64,000 bases of DNA from JALZEG01 sp035942255 (lineage in GTDB: Bacteria > Actinomycetota > CADDZG01 > WHSQ01). The DNA lies in assembly GCA_035942255.1 (NCBI GenBank), contig DASZDG010000079.1, forward strand, positions 1-64,000, in the 5' to 3' direction. Numbering within the stretch: the stretch's first letter is position 1; every line of letters begins with the position of its first letter. Shown here piece after piece: positions 17,091 to 24,997 of the stretch. Made by a program: the position numbers and the translations under genes. A model generated the notes under the pieces. It was not told where the DNA came from. It searched no databases and saw nothing but the letters and a program-made list of their open reading frames with translations.

Positions 17091-17977
17091 TGGACGAGTG
17101 CATCGTCACGTGCGCGCTGAGCGGCGTCGCGGCGAACCGTGCGCAGTGTCCGGCGATCCCGTACACGCCCGAGGACTACGCGGCCGAGGCGAAGAGGGCG
17201 CGCGACGCGGGGGCCGCGGCCGTCCACATCCACGCGCGGCATCCGGACGGGACGCCGAGCTACCGGATCGAGGACTACCGCGACATCACCGTGGCGATCC
17301 TCGACGCGGCCCCCGACCTGATCGTCAACTTCTCGACGGGCGCCGTCGGCATCCCGATCGAGGAGCGCGTCCACCAGGTCACCGCGCTGCGACCGGAGCT
17401 GGCGGCGCTGAACATGGGCTCGATGAACTACGCGAAGTACTCGCCCAAGCGCAAGTCGTTCGTCTTCGAGTTCGTGTTCGCGAACCCGTTCGGCGAGATC
17501 GTCTACCTGCTCGAGCAGATGCGGGGCGCGGGCGTGAAGCCGGAGTGCGAGTGCTTCGACACCGGCCACGTCGCGAGCTTGACGCCGCTGATCGACATGG
17601 GGCTCCTCGAGCCTCCCGTCCAGCTCTCGCTGATCGTCGGCGTCCTCGGCGGCGCGCCGGCGGACGCGCGGACGCTCGCGCACCTGGCTTCGCTCGTCCC
17701 GCAGCCGGCGACGTGGGAGGTCGTCGCGATCAGCCGGGCGCAGTGGGGGATGGTGTCGGCGGCCGCCGCGCTCGGGGGCAACGTGCGCGTCGGCCTCGAG
17801 GACAACTTCTACCTTCCGGACGGAACGATGGCCGCGTCCAACGGTGACCTCGTCGAGGCGGCGGCGCGGCTCGTGGAGCTCTCCGGCAGGACGGTCGCGG
17901 AGCCGGAGGCCGCGCGGAGGCTGCTGGGGCTCCCGGACCCACCGGACCGGAGCGCGCTTTCTGAGGAGGTCGCGTGA
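17090..17977 (+). CDS. Beta-keto acid cleavage enzyme (DUF849/BKACE)
   Basis: 295 aa. The metal-binding HIHARHPDG is present near residue 45 and LEDNFY near residue 232, matching zinc ligands of 3-keto-5-aminohexanoate cleavage enzyme. The family condenses a beta-keto acid with acetyl-CoA to yield acetoacetate and a new acyl-CoA. The start overlaps the carboxyltransferase stop by 1 bp and its end overlaps the biotin carrier gene by 4 bp. The specific keto acid is unknown; context suggests an acyl chain that is also carboxylated and hydrated. Confidence 0.9.
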   Translation: MDECIVTCALSGVAANRAQCPAIPYTPEDYAAEAKRARDAGAAAVHIHARHPDGTPSYRIEDYRDITVAILDAAPDLIVNFSTGAVGIPIEERVHQVTALRPELAALNMGSMNYAKYSPKRKSFVFEFVFANPFGEIVYLLEQMRGAGVKPECECFDTGHVASLTPLIDMGLLEPPVQLSLIVGVLGGAPADARTLAHLASLVPQPATWEVVAISRAQWGMVSAAAALGGNVRVGLEDNFYLPDGTMAASNGDLVEAAARLVELSGRTVAEPEAARRLLGLPDPPDRSALSEEVA

Positions 17978-18186
17978 GCGAACAAGTGCTGGCCGAGATG
18001 GTGGCGAACGTGTGGAAGGTCGTAGCGGCCCCCGGCGACCACGTCGAGGAGGGCGACACGATCTGCATCCTCGAGTCGATGAAGATGGAGATCCCGGTCG
18101 AGGCCCCGGCCGCGGGCACGGTCGCGTCCGTCGTCGCAGAAGGCGCGGTCGTGCAGGAGGGCGACGTGATCGCGGTGATCGAGTGA
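17974..18186 (+). CDS. Biotin/lipoyl attachment carrier protein (BCCP-like)
   Basis: 70 aa, a free-standing carrier domain with the biotinylation motif ESMKMEIP (Lys in MKM). It carries biotin to the carboxyltransferase encoded two genes upstream. It overlaps both neighbours (GTGA at each end), indicating tight stoichiometric coupling. A separate carrier without a linked biotin carboxylase resembles decarboxylase gamma subunits, but no membrane decarboxylase beta subunit is present. Confidence 0.92.
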   Translation: MSEQVLAEMVANVWKVVAAPGDHVEEGDTICILESMKMEIPVEAPAAGTVASVVAEGAVVQEGDVIAVIE

Positions 18187-18962
18187 CGCTCGTCCGCGTC
18201 GAGACCGCGGGACCGGTCGCGGAGGTCGTGCTCGCGCGTCCGGAGGCGCGCAACGCGTTGTCCGCCGAGATGTGCCGCGGTCTGGTCTCCGCCCTCGCGC
18301 AGGTCGGCGCTTCCGATGCGCGTGCGGTGCTGATCCGCGGAGAGGGCAAGACGTTCTGCTCCGGCGCCGACTTCGCGGCAGTGTCGGGACCCGGTGGCCT
18401 CGACTTCCTTCCGGCGTTCGAGGAGATGCTCGAGAGGGTGGCGGCGTTCCGGCTCCCGACCGTGGCGTGCATCCAGGGCGGTGCGTTCGGAGGCGGCTTC
18501 CAGCTCGCGACCGTGTGCGACTTCCGTATCGCCGCGGCGAACGCCAAGCTTGGGATCCCGGCGGCCCGGATCGGGATCGTCGTGAACTTCGAGAACGTCC
18601 AGCGTCTGGTCCGCGTCGCGGGCGTGGCGCGGGCGAAGGAGATCCTGATGGCGGGGCGCACGTTCACGGGGGCCGAGGCGGAAGCGGCGGGCATCGTCAC
18701 GCGTGCCGTCCCCGCGGACGAGCTGGAGGCCGCGGCGCGGGACTTCGCCGGCGACCTCGCCGCGCTGTCGCCGTTGTCGGTGCAGGGGGCGAAGGCGGCG
18801 ATCGGCTTGGTCGAGCGGGCGCTGAGCGACGCGCGGTCGACCCATCGCGCCGAGACGGAGTCGATAGACGCGCTGGTCGAGAGGGCCTACCGGAGCGACG
18901 ACCTGCAGGAGGGCCTCGCGGCGATGGCCGAGCGCCGCCCCCCGCGCTTCCGCAGCAGGTAG
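18183..18962 (+). CDS. Enoyl-CoA hydratase/isomerase family protein, both catalytic Glu replaced
   Basis: 259 aa. Crotonase fold blocks: VLARPEARNALS, FCSGADFAAV (oxyanion hole) and GGAFGGGFQLATVCD. The canonical first Glu is Gln (GGGFQL) and the second is Ala (IPAARIG), so simple hydration by the usual acid-base pair is unlikely. Other crotonase reactions (decarboxylation, thioester hydrolysis, ring chemistry) remain possible. It is last in the operon beginning at 13994; the GTG start overlaps the carrier protein stop. Confidence 0.85.
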   Translation: MTLVRVETAGPVAEVVLARPEARNALSAEMCRGLVSALAQVGASDARAVLIRGEGKTFCSGADFAAVSGPGGLDFLPAFEEMLERVAAFRLPTVACIQGGAFGGGFQLATVCDFRIAAANAKLGIPAARIGIVVNFENVQRLVRVAGVARAKEILMAGRTFTGAEAEAAGIVTRAVPADELEAAARDFAGDLAALSPLSVQGAKAAIGLVERALSDARSTHRAETESIDALVERAYRSDDLQEGLAAMAERRPPRFRSR

Positions 18963-19026
18963 ACGCCAGCCGGCGCTCACCCACACGGGGGATATGTCTC
19001 GACCTATCCGTCGCCGGGGGCGTCTA

Positions 19027-20367
19027 ATGGAGGACGTGGGGAAGAGGGTCGTGCGGGCTCTGCTCGCGGGGACGCTCATGTGGGCGGGACTTACCGCCTG
19101 CAGCGCCGCGCGGACACCGGGATCCCTCGACGACACCGTTAGCCTCCCCGCTGGGCCCGTGAGAGACGTTCCCGCGGGCGATCCCGTCGCGATCCTGTGG
19201 GACCACACCGACGACACCGAGTACCTGGCGCGCGTCGACCCGAGGACGCTCGACGTCCGCCGCGAGCTCGACCTCGGCCGCCAGGCGATACGCGTCACGT
19301 CGTTCTCACCCGACGGCCGCGAGCTCGTGATGGTGACGTCGCGGGGCCGCGTCCGCGTCGTCGACCTGCGCAAGGGGGCCGACGCCCACCGGTTCGGGAT
19401 CGACGCGGGGCACGTCGTGGATGTGGCGTGGGTCGAGGACGACGTCGCCGTGGTGACCGCGCTCCGCGGTGACCTCACGACGTTCGTCAGGATCGACCCC
19501 CGACGTGGGACGGTGCTGGGGACCGAGGAGCTGGACGGAACTGCATTCACGTTCGACGATCTGGAGGGCGGCGTCGTCGCTCTCCTGCACCCGGGGACGC
19601 CGGGCGAAGAAGCGCCCGGGCGCACGACGGTCGCGCTCGCGACCTCCGGGGGACGCGTGGCGTCGGCGCGGCTCGACGAGATCGCCTCGGGCTTCTTCCT
19701 CCCGGAAGGGGAGGACTCGTTCTACACGAGGCTGACGCCCGGCTTCGCGGTCGCCGGCTCCGAAGCGACGATCGTTGGGACTGACGGCACGATCGCGGTG
19801 GTCGACCTGACCGACATGAGCGTCGAGATCGAGGGCCGCGACGACTCGCTGTTCGCGAGCGTGGCCTCGTGGTTCGTTCCTCCGGCACACGCGAAGACCG
19901 CGGCCGGAACGCACCTCGAGGCGCAGTGGGTCGGCTCGACCCATTTGCTCGTGACCGGCTACAAGGTAGACATCCACCGGGAGTCGGAGTACGTCGTGTC
20001 GGACACCGCGACGCGAGCGGGCGCCGTGCTGCTCGATCCCGACGACTGGTCGGCGAAGGTGGTGGACCCCGAGGCGTCGCTGGCGATGCCGGCGGGCGAC
20101 CTCCTCCTTACGTCACACGAGCTCACGCCCGGCGACGAGCGCGGTGCCGGCATCGGCCTGCGCGCGTACGACGCGAGCGGGGGCCGCGTCTGGCACCGGT
20201 TCGGCTCCCAGTACGCGCACGTCGTCTACATCGACGAGCGGACGGCGCTGGTGCGCCACGGCTGGGACCGCGTGCTCGTGAGCGCGGTCGACCTGGACAC
20301 GGGGAAGGTCCTGAAGACGCGCGAGCTGCCCGGCACGTTCCCGCCGGGGGGCCGCGTCGTCAGGTGA
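19027..20367 (+). CDS. Beta-propeller lipoprotein
   Basis: 446 aa from the ATG at 19027, chosen because GGGGG lies 7 bp upstream; an in-frame ATG at 18994 is possible. The N-terminus has basic residues, a hydrophobic core and lipobox LTAC, predicting lipid anchoring outside the membrane. The body has propeller-like repeats (VTSFSPDGRELVMVTSRG). No enzymatic motif is seen. It is similar in type to the truncated protein at the left window edge. Role unknown. Confidence 0.8.
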   Translation: MEDVGKRVVRALLAGTLMWAGLTACSAARTPGSLDDTVSLPAGPVRDVPAGDPVAILWDHTDDTEYLARVDPRTLDVRRELDLGRQAIRVTSFSPDGRELVMVTSRGRVRVVDLRKGADAHRFGIDAGHVVDVAWVEDDVAVVTALRGDLTTFVRIDPRRGTVLGTEELDGTAFTFDDLEGGVVALLHPGTPGEEAPGRTTVALATSGGRVASARLDEIASGFFLPEGEDSFYTRLTPGFAVAGSEATIVGTDGTIAVVDLTDMSVEIEGRDDSLFASVASWFVPPAHAKTAAGTHLEAQWVGSTHLLVTGYKVDIHRESEYVVSDTATRAGAVLLDPDDWSAKVVDPEASLAMPAGDLLLTSHELTPGDERGAGIGLRAYDASGGRVWHRFGSQYAHVVYIDERTALVRHGWDRVLVSAVDLDTGKVLKTRELPGTFPPGGRVVR

Positions 20368-20448
20368 TCCTGCGCGGGCGCGCATAACTCGCCGGTGTGA
20401 CAAGATGTTCAGCAGCGGATTGATCGCGCCTGGCGGGGGGGTCGCCAA

Positions 20449-21099
20449 GTGGCATTCGAGGCAGCGGACGCGGGAGCTGCGCCAGCGACAAGGTCGCGGC
20501 ATGCCCTGGCGCGCACGCTGCTCGACGACCACGCCGCGGCGCTCACGGCCCTCGACGCCGGCGCCGTCGAAGCGGTCGCTCGCCTCATCCACGACTGCGT
20601 CCTAACGAACCGGCAGCTGATGCTGCTCGGGAACGGCGGATCGTGCGCGACGGCGTCGCACCTCGCCACGGACCTCACGATCGCCGCCCGCGCCGCGGGG
20701 TTGCCGGCGCGTGTCGTGGCGCTGCACGACAACAGCGCCCTGGTGACCGCGCTCTCGAACGACATCGGGTTCGCCGAGTCGGGAACGGTCCTCGTCGAGG
20801 CGACGGCCTCTCCCGGCGACGTCCTCCTGATCTTCTCCGGGAGCGGACGCTCGCCGAACCTCGTGGCCGCCGCGCGGGCGGCGGCCGATCGCGGTGTGGC
20901 ATGCGTCTTGATCGGGTCGTCTGCCGCGCCCGACGCATTTCCCGCTGCGCACCGGTTGCTGGTGCCGTCAGACAGCTATTCGGTCATCGAGACCGCGCAC
21001 GCGGCGCTGTGCCATGTCTTCGCCGACCTCTTCCGGGAAAAGGTAGGCGTCGCCGGCGCGCTCTGTTCGCAGTGGCCACCGCGTCCGGCGCTGAGGTGA
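20449..21099 (+). CDS. SIS-domain sugar-phosphate isomerase (GmhA/DiaA-like)
   Basis: 216 aa. LLGNGGSCATASHLATDL is the GmhA-type sugar-phosphate loop, followed by IFSGSGRSPNLVAAAR, the second SIS phosphate contact. GmhA makes heptose-7-phosphate from sedoheptulose-7-phosphate; DiaA-like relatives differ in function. The GTG start follows a run of seven Gs. It overlaps the downstream glycosyltransferase by 4 bp, which favours a sugar-pathway role for the pair. Confidence 0.85.
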   Translation: MAFEAADAGAAPATRSRHALARTLLDDHAAALTALDAGAVEAVARLIHDCVLTNRQLMLLGNGGSCATASHLATDLTIAARAAGLPARVVALHDNSALVTALSNDIGFAESGTVLVEATASPGDVLLIFSGSGRSPNLVAAARAAADRGVACVLIGSSAAPDAFPAAHRLLVPSDSYSVIETAHAALCHVFADLFREKVGVAGALCSQWPPRPALR

Positions 21100-22382
21100 C
21101 GCCGCGCACGGTCGTCGTCGCGGACCGCCATCCCTCCTCGGTGTCGGAGCGATCCGGCGGTGGAAGCGTCGTGGAGCTCCTCCGGACGGGGAGCGGGTCA
21201 GAGCGGCTGCTGTGGGTCTCGCCGTGTCCCGAAGGTGGTGACGCCCGCCTCGATCTCGGCAGGATCGTCGTCTGCCGCGCCGGTGTGTCGGCCGAGACGC
21301 ATCGCTCCTACTACCTGTCGGTGGGAGCCGCCGTGCTGTGGCCGGTGCTTCACGGGCTGGAGGCTGAGATAGCGGAGGACGCAGTCCACGGGGCGGCTTG
21401 GATCGCGTACGAGCGCGTCAATCGCCGCGTGGCGGAGACCGTCGCGGGCGCCGCCGAAGCCGGCGCGACGGTGATCGTTCACGACTACACGTTGCTCCTC
21501 TCGGTCCCGGAGATCAGGCGCCTGCGGCCCGACCTGCGACTGTTGTACGTGCACCACACGCCGTGGCCGGACCAGCGCGCTGTAAAGGACCCGCTGCGGC
21601 GTCTCCTCGTGCGGCGACTGTTCGCCGCGACCGCTCGGGCCGACGGTGTGGTCGTGTCGTCGCGGATGTGGAGGCGCAACCTCCGGACGTGGGGAGAGCT
21701 CGCAGCAGTCTGCGTCGTCCACCCGGGCGTCGACGTCGCGGCCGTCCGCGCGAATGCCGCGGCTGCCGACCCCGCGACGGGGTGGCGACGGCTCCTGCGC
21801 GGTGAGGCCCTCCAGCGCCCTGTCGTCGCGCTGGTCGGGCGCGCCGACCCTGCGAAGAATGCAGACACGCTCTTGCGCGCGTGGGCGCGCCTGGTCGCGC
21901 GCGGAGCGCGGGGAACGCTGTGCATCCACCAGGTCCCGAGCTCGCGGCGCGAATTGGGGATCTACCGTGCGTACGGCCACGCGGTCGCAGCAGCGGGGGC
22001 GGCCGCCGTCGCAGCGCGCCCGGGTTGCGCGGTCGTGCGCGACAGCACCGATTGGCGCGACGCGATGTGGCTGCTGCGAGAGGCGGACGTCGTGGTCGGA
22101 TGCTCGCGCGCCGACGGATGGAACCTTGTCGTTCCCGAGGCCGCTGCGCTGCGGCCGGGCCGCGAGCTCGTGATCTCCTCCCGAACCGGAGCCGCCGACG
22201 TCTTCGGGCGAGTGGCACGGGTCGTCGACGACCCCGAGGCGCCTGACGCGCTCGCGGCGCAGCTGGAGGCAGCGCTGTCCTCCCGCGCCGCAACGCCGGC
22301 GACCGTGCCGGTGTCACCGACGCCGGCGGAGTGGTGGTCGCGGATCAGCGAGGCGGCCGCGACGGTCTCCGCGCGGGCGTAG
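21096..22382 (+). CDS. GT20-like (OtsA-related) retaining glycosyltransferase
   Basis: 428 aa. YVHHTPWPD aligns with the OtsA acceptor loop His, VGRADPAKN with the phosphate-binding Arg/Lys pair, and RADGWNLVVPEA with the OtsA DGMNLVxxE donor loop. This is a GT-B fold synthase that joins a sugar nucleotide to a sugar phosphate or related acceptor. It is shorter than typical OtsA (about 470 aa). Coupling to a GmhA-like isomerase suggests the acceptor might be a heptose phosphate rather than glucose-6-phosphate; that is inference. Confidence 0.8.
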   Translation: MTPRTVVVADRHPSSVSERSGGGSVVELLRTGSGSERLLWVSPCPEGGDARLDLGRIVVCRAGVSAETHRSYYLSVGAAVLWPVLHGLEAEIAEDAVHGAAWIAYERVNRRVAETVAGAAEAGATVIVHDYTLLLSVPEIRRLRPDLRLLYVHHTPWPDQRAVKDPLRRLLVRRLFAATARADGVVVSSRMWRRNLRTWGELAAVCVVHPGVDVAAVRANAAAADPATGWRRLLRGEALQRPVVALVGRADPAKNADTLLRAWARLVARGARGTLCIHQVPSSRRELGIYRAYGHAVAAAGAAAVAARPGCAVVRDSTDWRDAMWLLREADVVVGCSRADGWNLVVPEAAALRPGRELVISSRTGAADVFGRVARVVDDPEAPDALAAQLEAALSSRAATPATVPVSPTPAEWWSRISEAAATVSARA

Positions 22383-22397
22383 GGAGGGGGCGCAGCC

Positions 22398-22769
22398 CTA
22401 CAAGAGGCGCTTCCGGCCCCCGAAGCCCTCGCTGCGTGGGTGGTACCACCCGACCTCCGGCTCGCCCAGGCGCCAGCAGAGGTAGATCTCCTCGTCCAGC
22501 ATCAGCGCGGGGAAGTCGACCAACCCCGTCGACAGGTCGCGCAGCTCCACGCCCCATTCCTCCAGGCGCTCCAGCAGCTCCGCCACGCGCGCCATCGTCG
22601 CCGACCACCGCTCGCGCTTCTCCGACCAGCCGTTGCCGGCCGCGGCCCTCGCCATCGACTCCCGTGCCTTCTCCGCGAGCTCGTACTTCTCGCGCAGCTC
22701 GACAAGCGTCGGCGCGAGGTAGGGGAGCAGCGCGTTGGCCTCCGCGACGGTGTAGAGCTTGTCGCTCAC
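22398..22769 (-). CDS. DUF2203 family protein
   Basis: 123 aa. YTVAEANALLPYLAPTLVEL, the central coiled helix, and DFPALMLDEEIYLCWRLGE with VGWYHP are typical of DUF2203, small cytosolic proteins of unknown role. The GTG start overlaps the phosphoesterase stop by 4 bp, making it the second gene of a leftward pair. Confidence 0.9.
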   Translation of the reverse strand: MSDKLYTVAEANALLPYLAPTLVELREKYELAEKARESMARAAAGNGWSEKRERWSATMARVAELLERLEEWGVELRDLSTGLVDFPALMLDEEIYLCWRLGEPEVGWYHPRSEGFGGRKRLL

Positions 22770-23473
22770 CGCGCCTCGGTCTCGCGCTCCGCCATCTCCA
22801 TGTACTTGAGGAAGCGCTCGCCGACCGGCCCCCCGATCGTGCGCGCCTGCGCGAGGCCCGCGCGCCGGTCGAACGGCACACGGCGGTGGCGGATGCACCA
22901 CTCGGCCCCCTGCTGGTCGATCAGCATGTAGCACGCGGTGAGGCCGTCGAGCGGCAGGCCCACGGACCCTGCGTTCGCCACGATCGTCCCGTCGGAGAGC
23001 CGCCGGACGAAGCTGTGGTGGACGTGCCCGTAGACCACGACGGTCGCCTGGTCCTCGTAGTCGCGGAACTCCGATGCCGGGTCCCACGGGAGCGGGGCCT
23101 TGAACGGAGAACGCGGCGTGCCGTGCACGAGCAGGAGCGAGCCCGGACCCTGGTGCCCGAGCGGCAGGTTGATCAGCCACTCCGCGTCCGACTTCGAGAT
23201 GTTGTGGGCCGCGGCGACGTCCTGCAGCTCGCCGCGCTGCTCGTCGGACTCGAGCCCCTGCGGGTCGCCCGTGATCCAGATGTCGGTGTTGCCTTTGATC
23301 GTCGTCCACCCGGCCTCCCGCACGCGCGCGATGCACTCCGACGCCCACGGGCCGCCCCACGCGATGTCGCCGCCGCACCAGACTTCGTCGGGCGAGTACT
23401 TCTCCAAGTCGGTCATGACGGCGTCGAGCGCCAGCAGGTTGCCGTGGATGTCCGAGACGATCGCGATCCGCAA
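22766..23473 (-). CDS. Calcineurin-like metallophosphoesterase
   Basis: 235 aa starting with TTG at 23473, preceded by GGGGGAGG. Metal-binding blocks are SDIHGN, CGGDIAWGGPW (GD), KGNTD (GN-type), LVHGTP and VYGHVHHSF (GHxH). This is the YfcE/MJ0936-like phosphodiesterase architecture. It is co-transcribed with the DUF2203 protein and divergent from the PdtaS-like kinase. The substrate is unknown. Confidence 0.9.
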   Translation of the reverse strand: MRIAIVSDIHGNLLALDAVMTDLEKYSPDEVWCGGDIAWGGPWASECIARVREAGWTTIKGNTDIWITGDPQGLESDEQRGELQDVAAAHNISKSDAEWLINLPLGHQGPGSLLLVHGTPRSPFKAPLPWDPASEFRDYEDQATVVVYGHVHHSFVRRLSDGTIVANAGSVGLPLDGLTACYMLIDQQGAEWCIRHRRVPFDRRAGLAQARTIGGPVGERFLKYMEMAERETEAR

Positions 23474-23551
23474 AGCCGGTCCTCCCCCTCGTGAAGTTGG
23501 GCCGAATAGTAGCGGTGGGAGCAGGATCGCAGGACGCCCTAGCATGCCCGG

Positions 23552-24997
23552 ATGGCAACGCTCGCCGATCGCATCCGAAAGGTCTCCGACCTCGACCCGG
23601 AGCAGGCCCAGCACCTGCGCGCGCTGTGCTCGTCGTGGCAGGTGCTCGCCGACCTCTCGTTCTCCGACCTGCTGCTGTTCGTACCGGTCGGCGCGACGGG
23701 AGCTCACTCCGACGCCGAGCCCGCTGCCTTCCAGATCTGCGCGCAGCTGCGGCCGTTCACGTCGCAGACGCTCTACCCGCACGACATGGTCGGTGTGCGC
23801 GTGACGCAGCCGGAGCAGCCGATCGTCGAGCGCGCCTACCGCGAGGGCCGCATCTGGGCCCAGGACGACCCGGTGCTCGTCGACGGGATCCCGATCCGCA
23901 TGGACGCGGTGCCGGTGCGCTTCGGCGGCGAGGTCATCGCGGTGATCACGAAAGAGGGTAGCCCCGCGACGTCGCGTCGCCCGGGCCGGCTCGAGCAGGT
24001 CTATCTGGGGGCCGCGGACCGCGTCTCGCGGATGATCGCCACCGGCGACTTCCCGTGGCCGGACACCCCCGCGGGCGAGTGGCCGCGCGTCGGTGACGGG
24101 CTGTTCGTGCTCGACGAGCTGGGACGCGTGTCGTGGGCGTCGCCGAACGCGCTGTCCTCGCTGCGGCGGCTGGGCGTGAAGCAGAACGCGCTCGGGCGGT
24201 GGCTCGACGAGCTCGGCCTCGGCGAGACGCCGGTCCACAGCGCGCTCGAGTCACGTCGGTTGAAGGACGGCGAACTCGTCCGCGGCGACACGCACGTGTT
24301 CATCCGCGTGCTGCCGCTCACCGAGGGCGGCACGACCGTCGGAGCGCTCGCGCTCGCGCGCGACGTCACGGAGATCCGTCAGAAGGAGCGCATGCTCGTC
24401 GTCAAGGACGCGACGATCCGCGAGATCCATCACCGCGTGAAGAACAACCTCCAGACGATCGCGAGCCTGCTGCGGCTCCAGTCGCGGCGGCTCCACTCGG
24501 AGGAGGCGAAGGCGGCGCTGACCGAAAGCGTCCTGCGCGTGGGGTCGATTGCGCTCGTGCACGAGACCCTGTCGGAGGAGCCGAGCGACGTGGCGGAGTT
24601 CGGCGAGGTCGCACGCCGCATCGCGCGCATGGTCGGCGAGGGCCTCGTGCTCCCGGAGCGCAGCGTCGCGATCGAGGTGCGCGGCGCCGCCGGCCCCCTC
24701 GGCGCGGACCTGGCGACGCCGCTCGCCGTCGTGCTCACCGAGCTGCTGCAGAACGCAGTCGAGCACGCGTTCCCCGAGGGCAGCGACGGCAAGGTCGTGG
24801 TCGAGCTCACGCGCACGGGGGCCGAGGTCCGCATGTGTGTCCAGGACGACGGCGTGGGGCTGGACCCATCCGTGCTCGAAGGCTCGCGTCTCGGCCTCCA
24901 GATCGTTCGGTCGTTGATCGCCGAGCTCGGCGGCGAGTTCACGATCGCGGCCGACGGCGGCACGAGGGCCGAGGTAGTGATCCGCCTGCGGCGTTAG
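23552..24997 (+). CDS. pdtaS: PdtaS-like sensor histidine kinase
   Basis: 481 aa without membrane segments. An N-terminal GAF-like domain (about 1-150), a PAS-like domain (about 180-275) and a HisKA_2/HATPase kinase core follow each other. The phospho-acceptor block is IREIHHRVKNNLQTI (His about 293); ATP-lid motifs are ELLQNAVEHAF and DDGVGLDPS. This is the PdtaS arrangement, a cytosolic kinase whose partner PdtaR is an ANTAR regulator that controls transcript termination; no pdtaR is in the window. Its 3' end overlaps the convergent PBP gene by 4 bp. Confidence 0.9.
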   Translation: MATLADRIRKVSDLDPEQAQHLRALCSSWQVLADLSFSDLLLFVPVGATGAHSDAEPAAFQICAQLRPFTSQTLYPHDMVGVRVTQPEQPIVERAYREGRIWAQDDPVLVDGIPIRMDAVPVRFGGEVIAVITKEGSPATSRRPGRLEQVYLGAADRVSRMIATGDFPWPDTPAGEWPRVGDGLFVLDELGRVSWASPNALSSLRRLGVKQNALGRWLDELGLGETPVHSALESRRLKDGELVRGDTHVFIRVLPLTEGGTTVGALALARDVTEIRQKERMLVVKDATIREIHHRVKNNLQTIASLLRLQSRRLHSEEAKAALTESVLRVGSIALVHETLSEEPSDVAEFGEVARRIARMVGEGLVLPERSVAIEVRGAAGPLGADLATPLAVVLTELLQNAVEHAFPEGSDGKVVVELTRTGAEVRMCVQDDGVGLDPSVLEGSRLGLQIVRSLIAELGGEFTIAADGGTRAEVVIRLRR

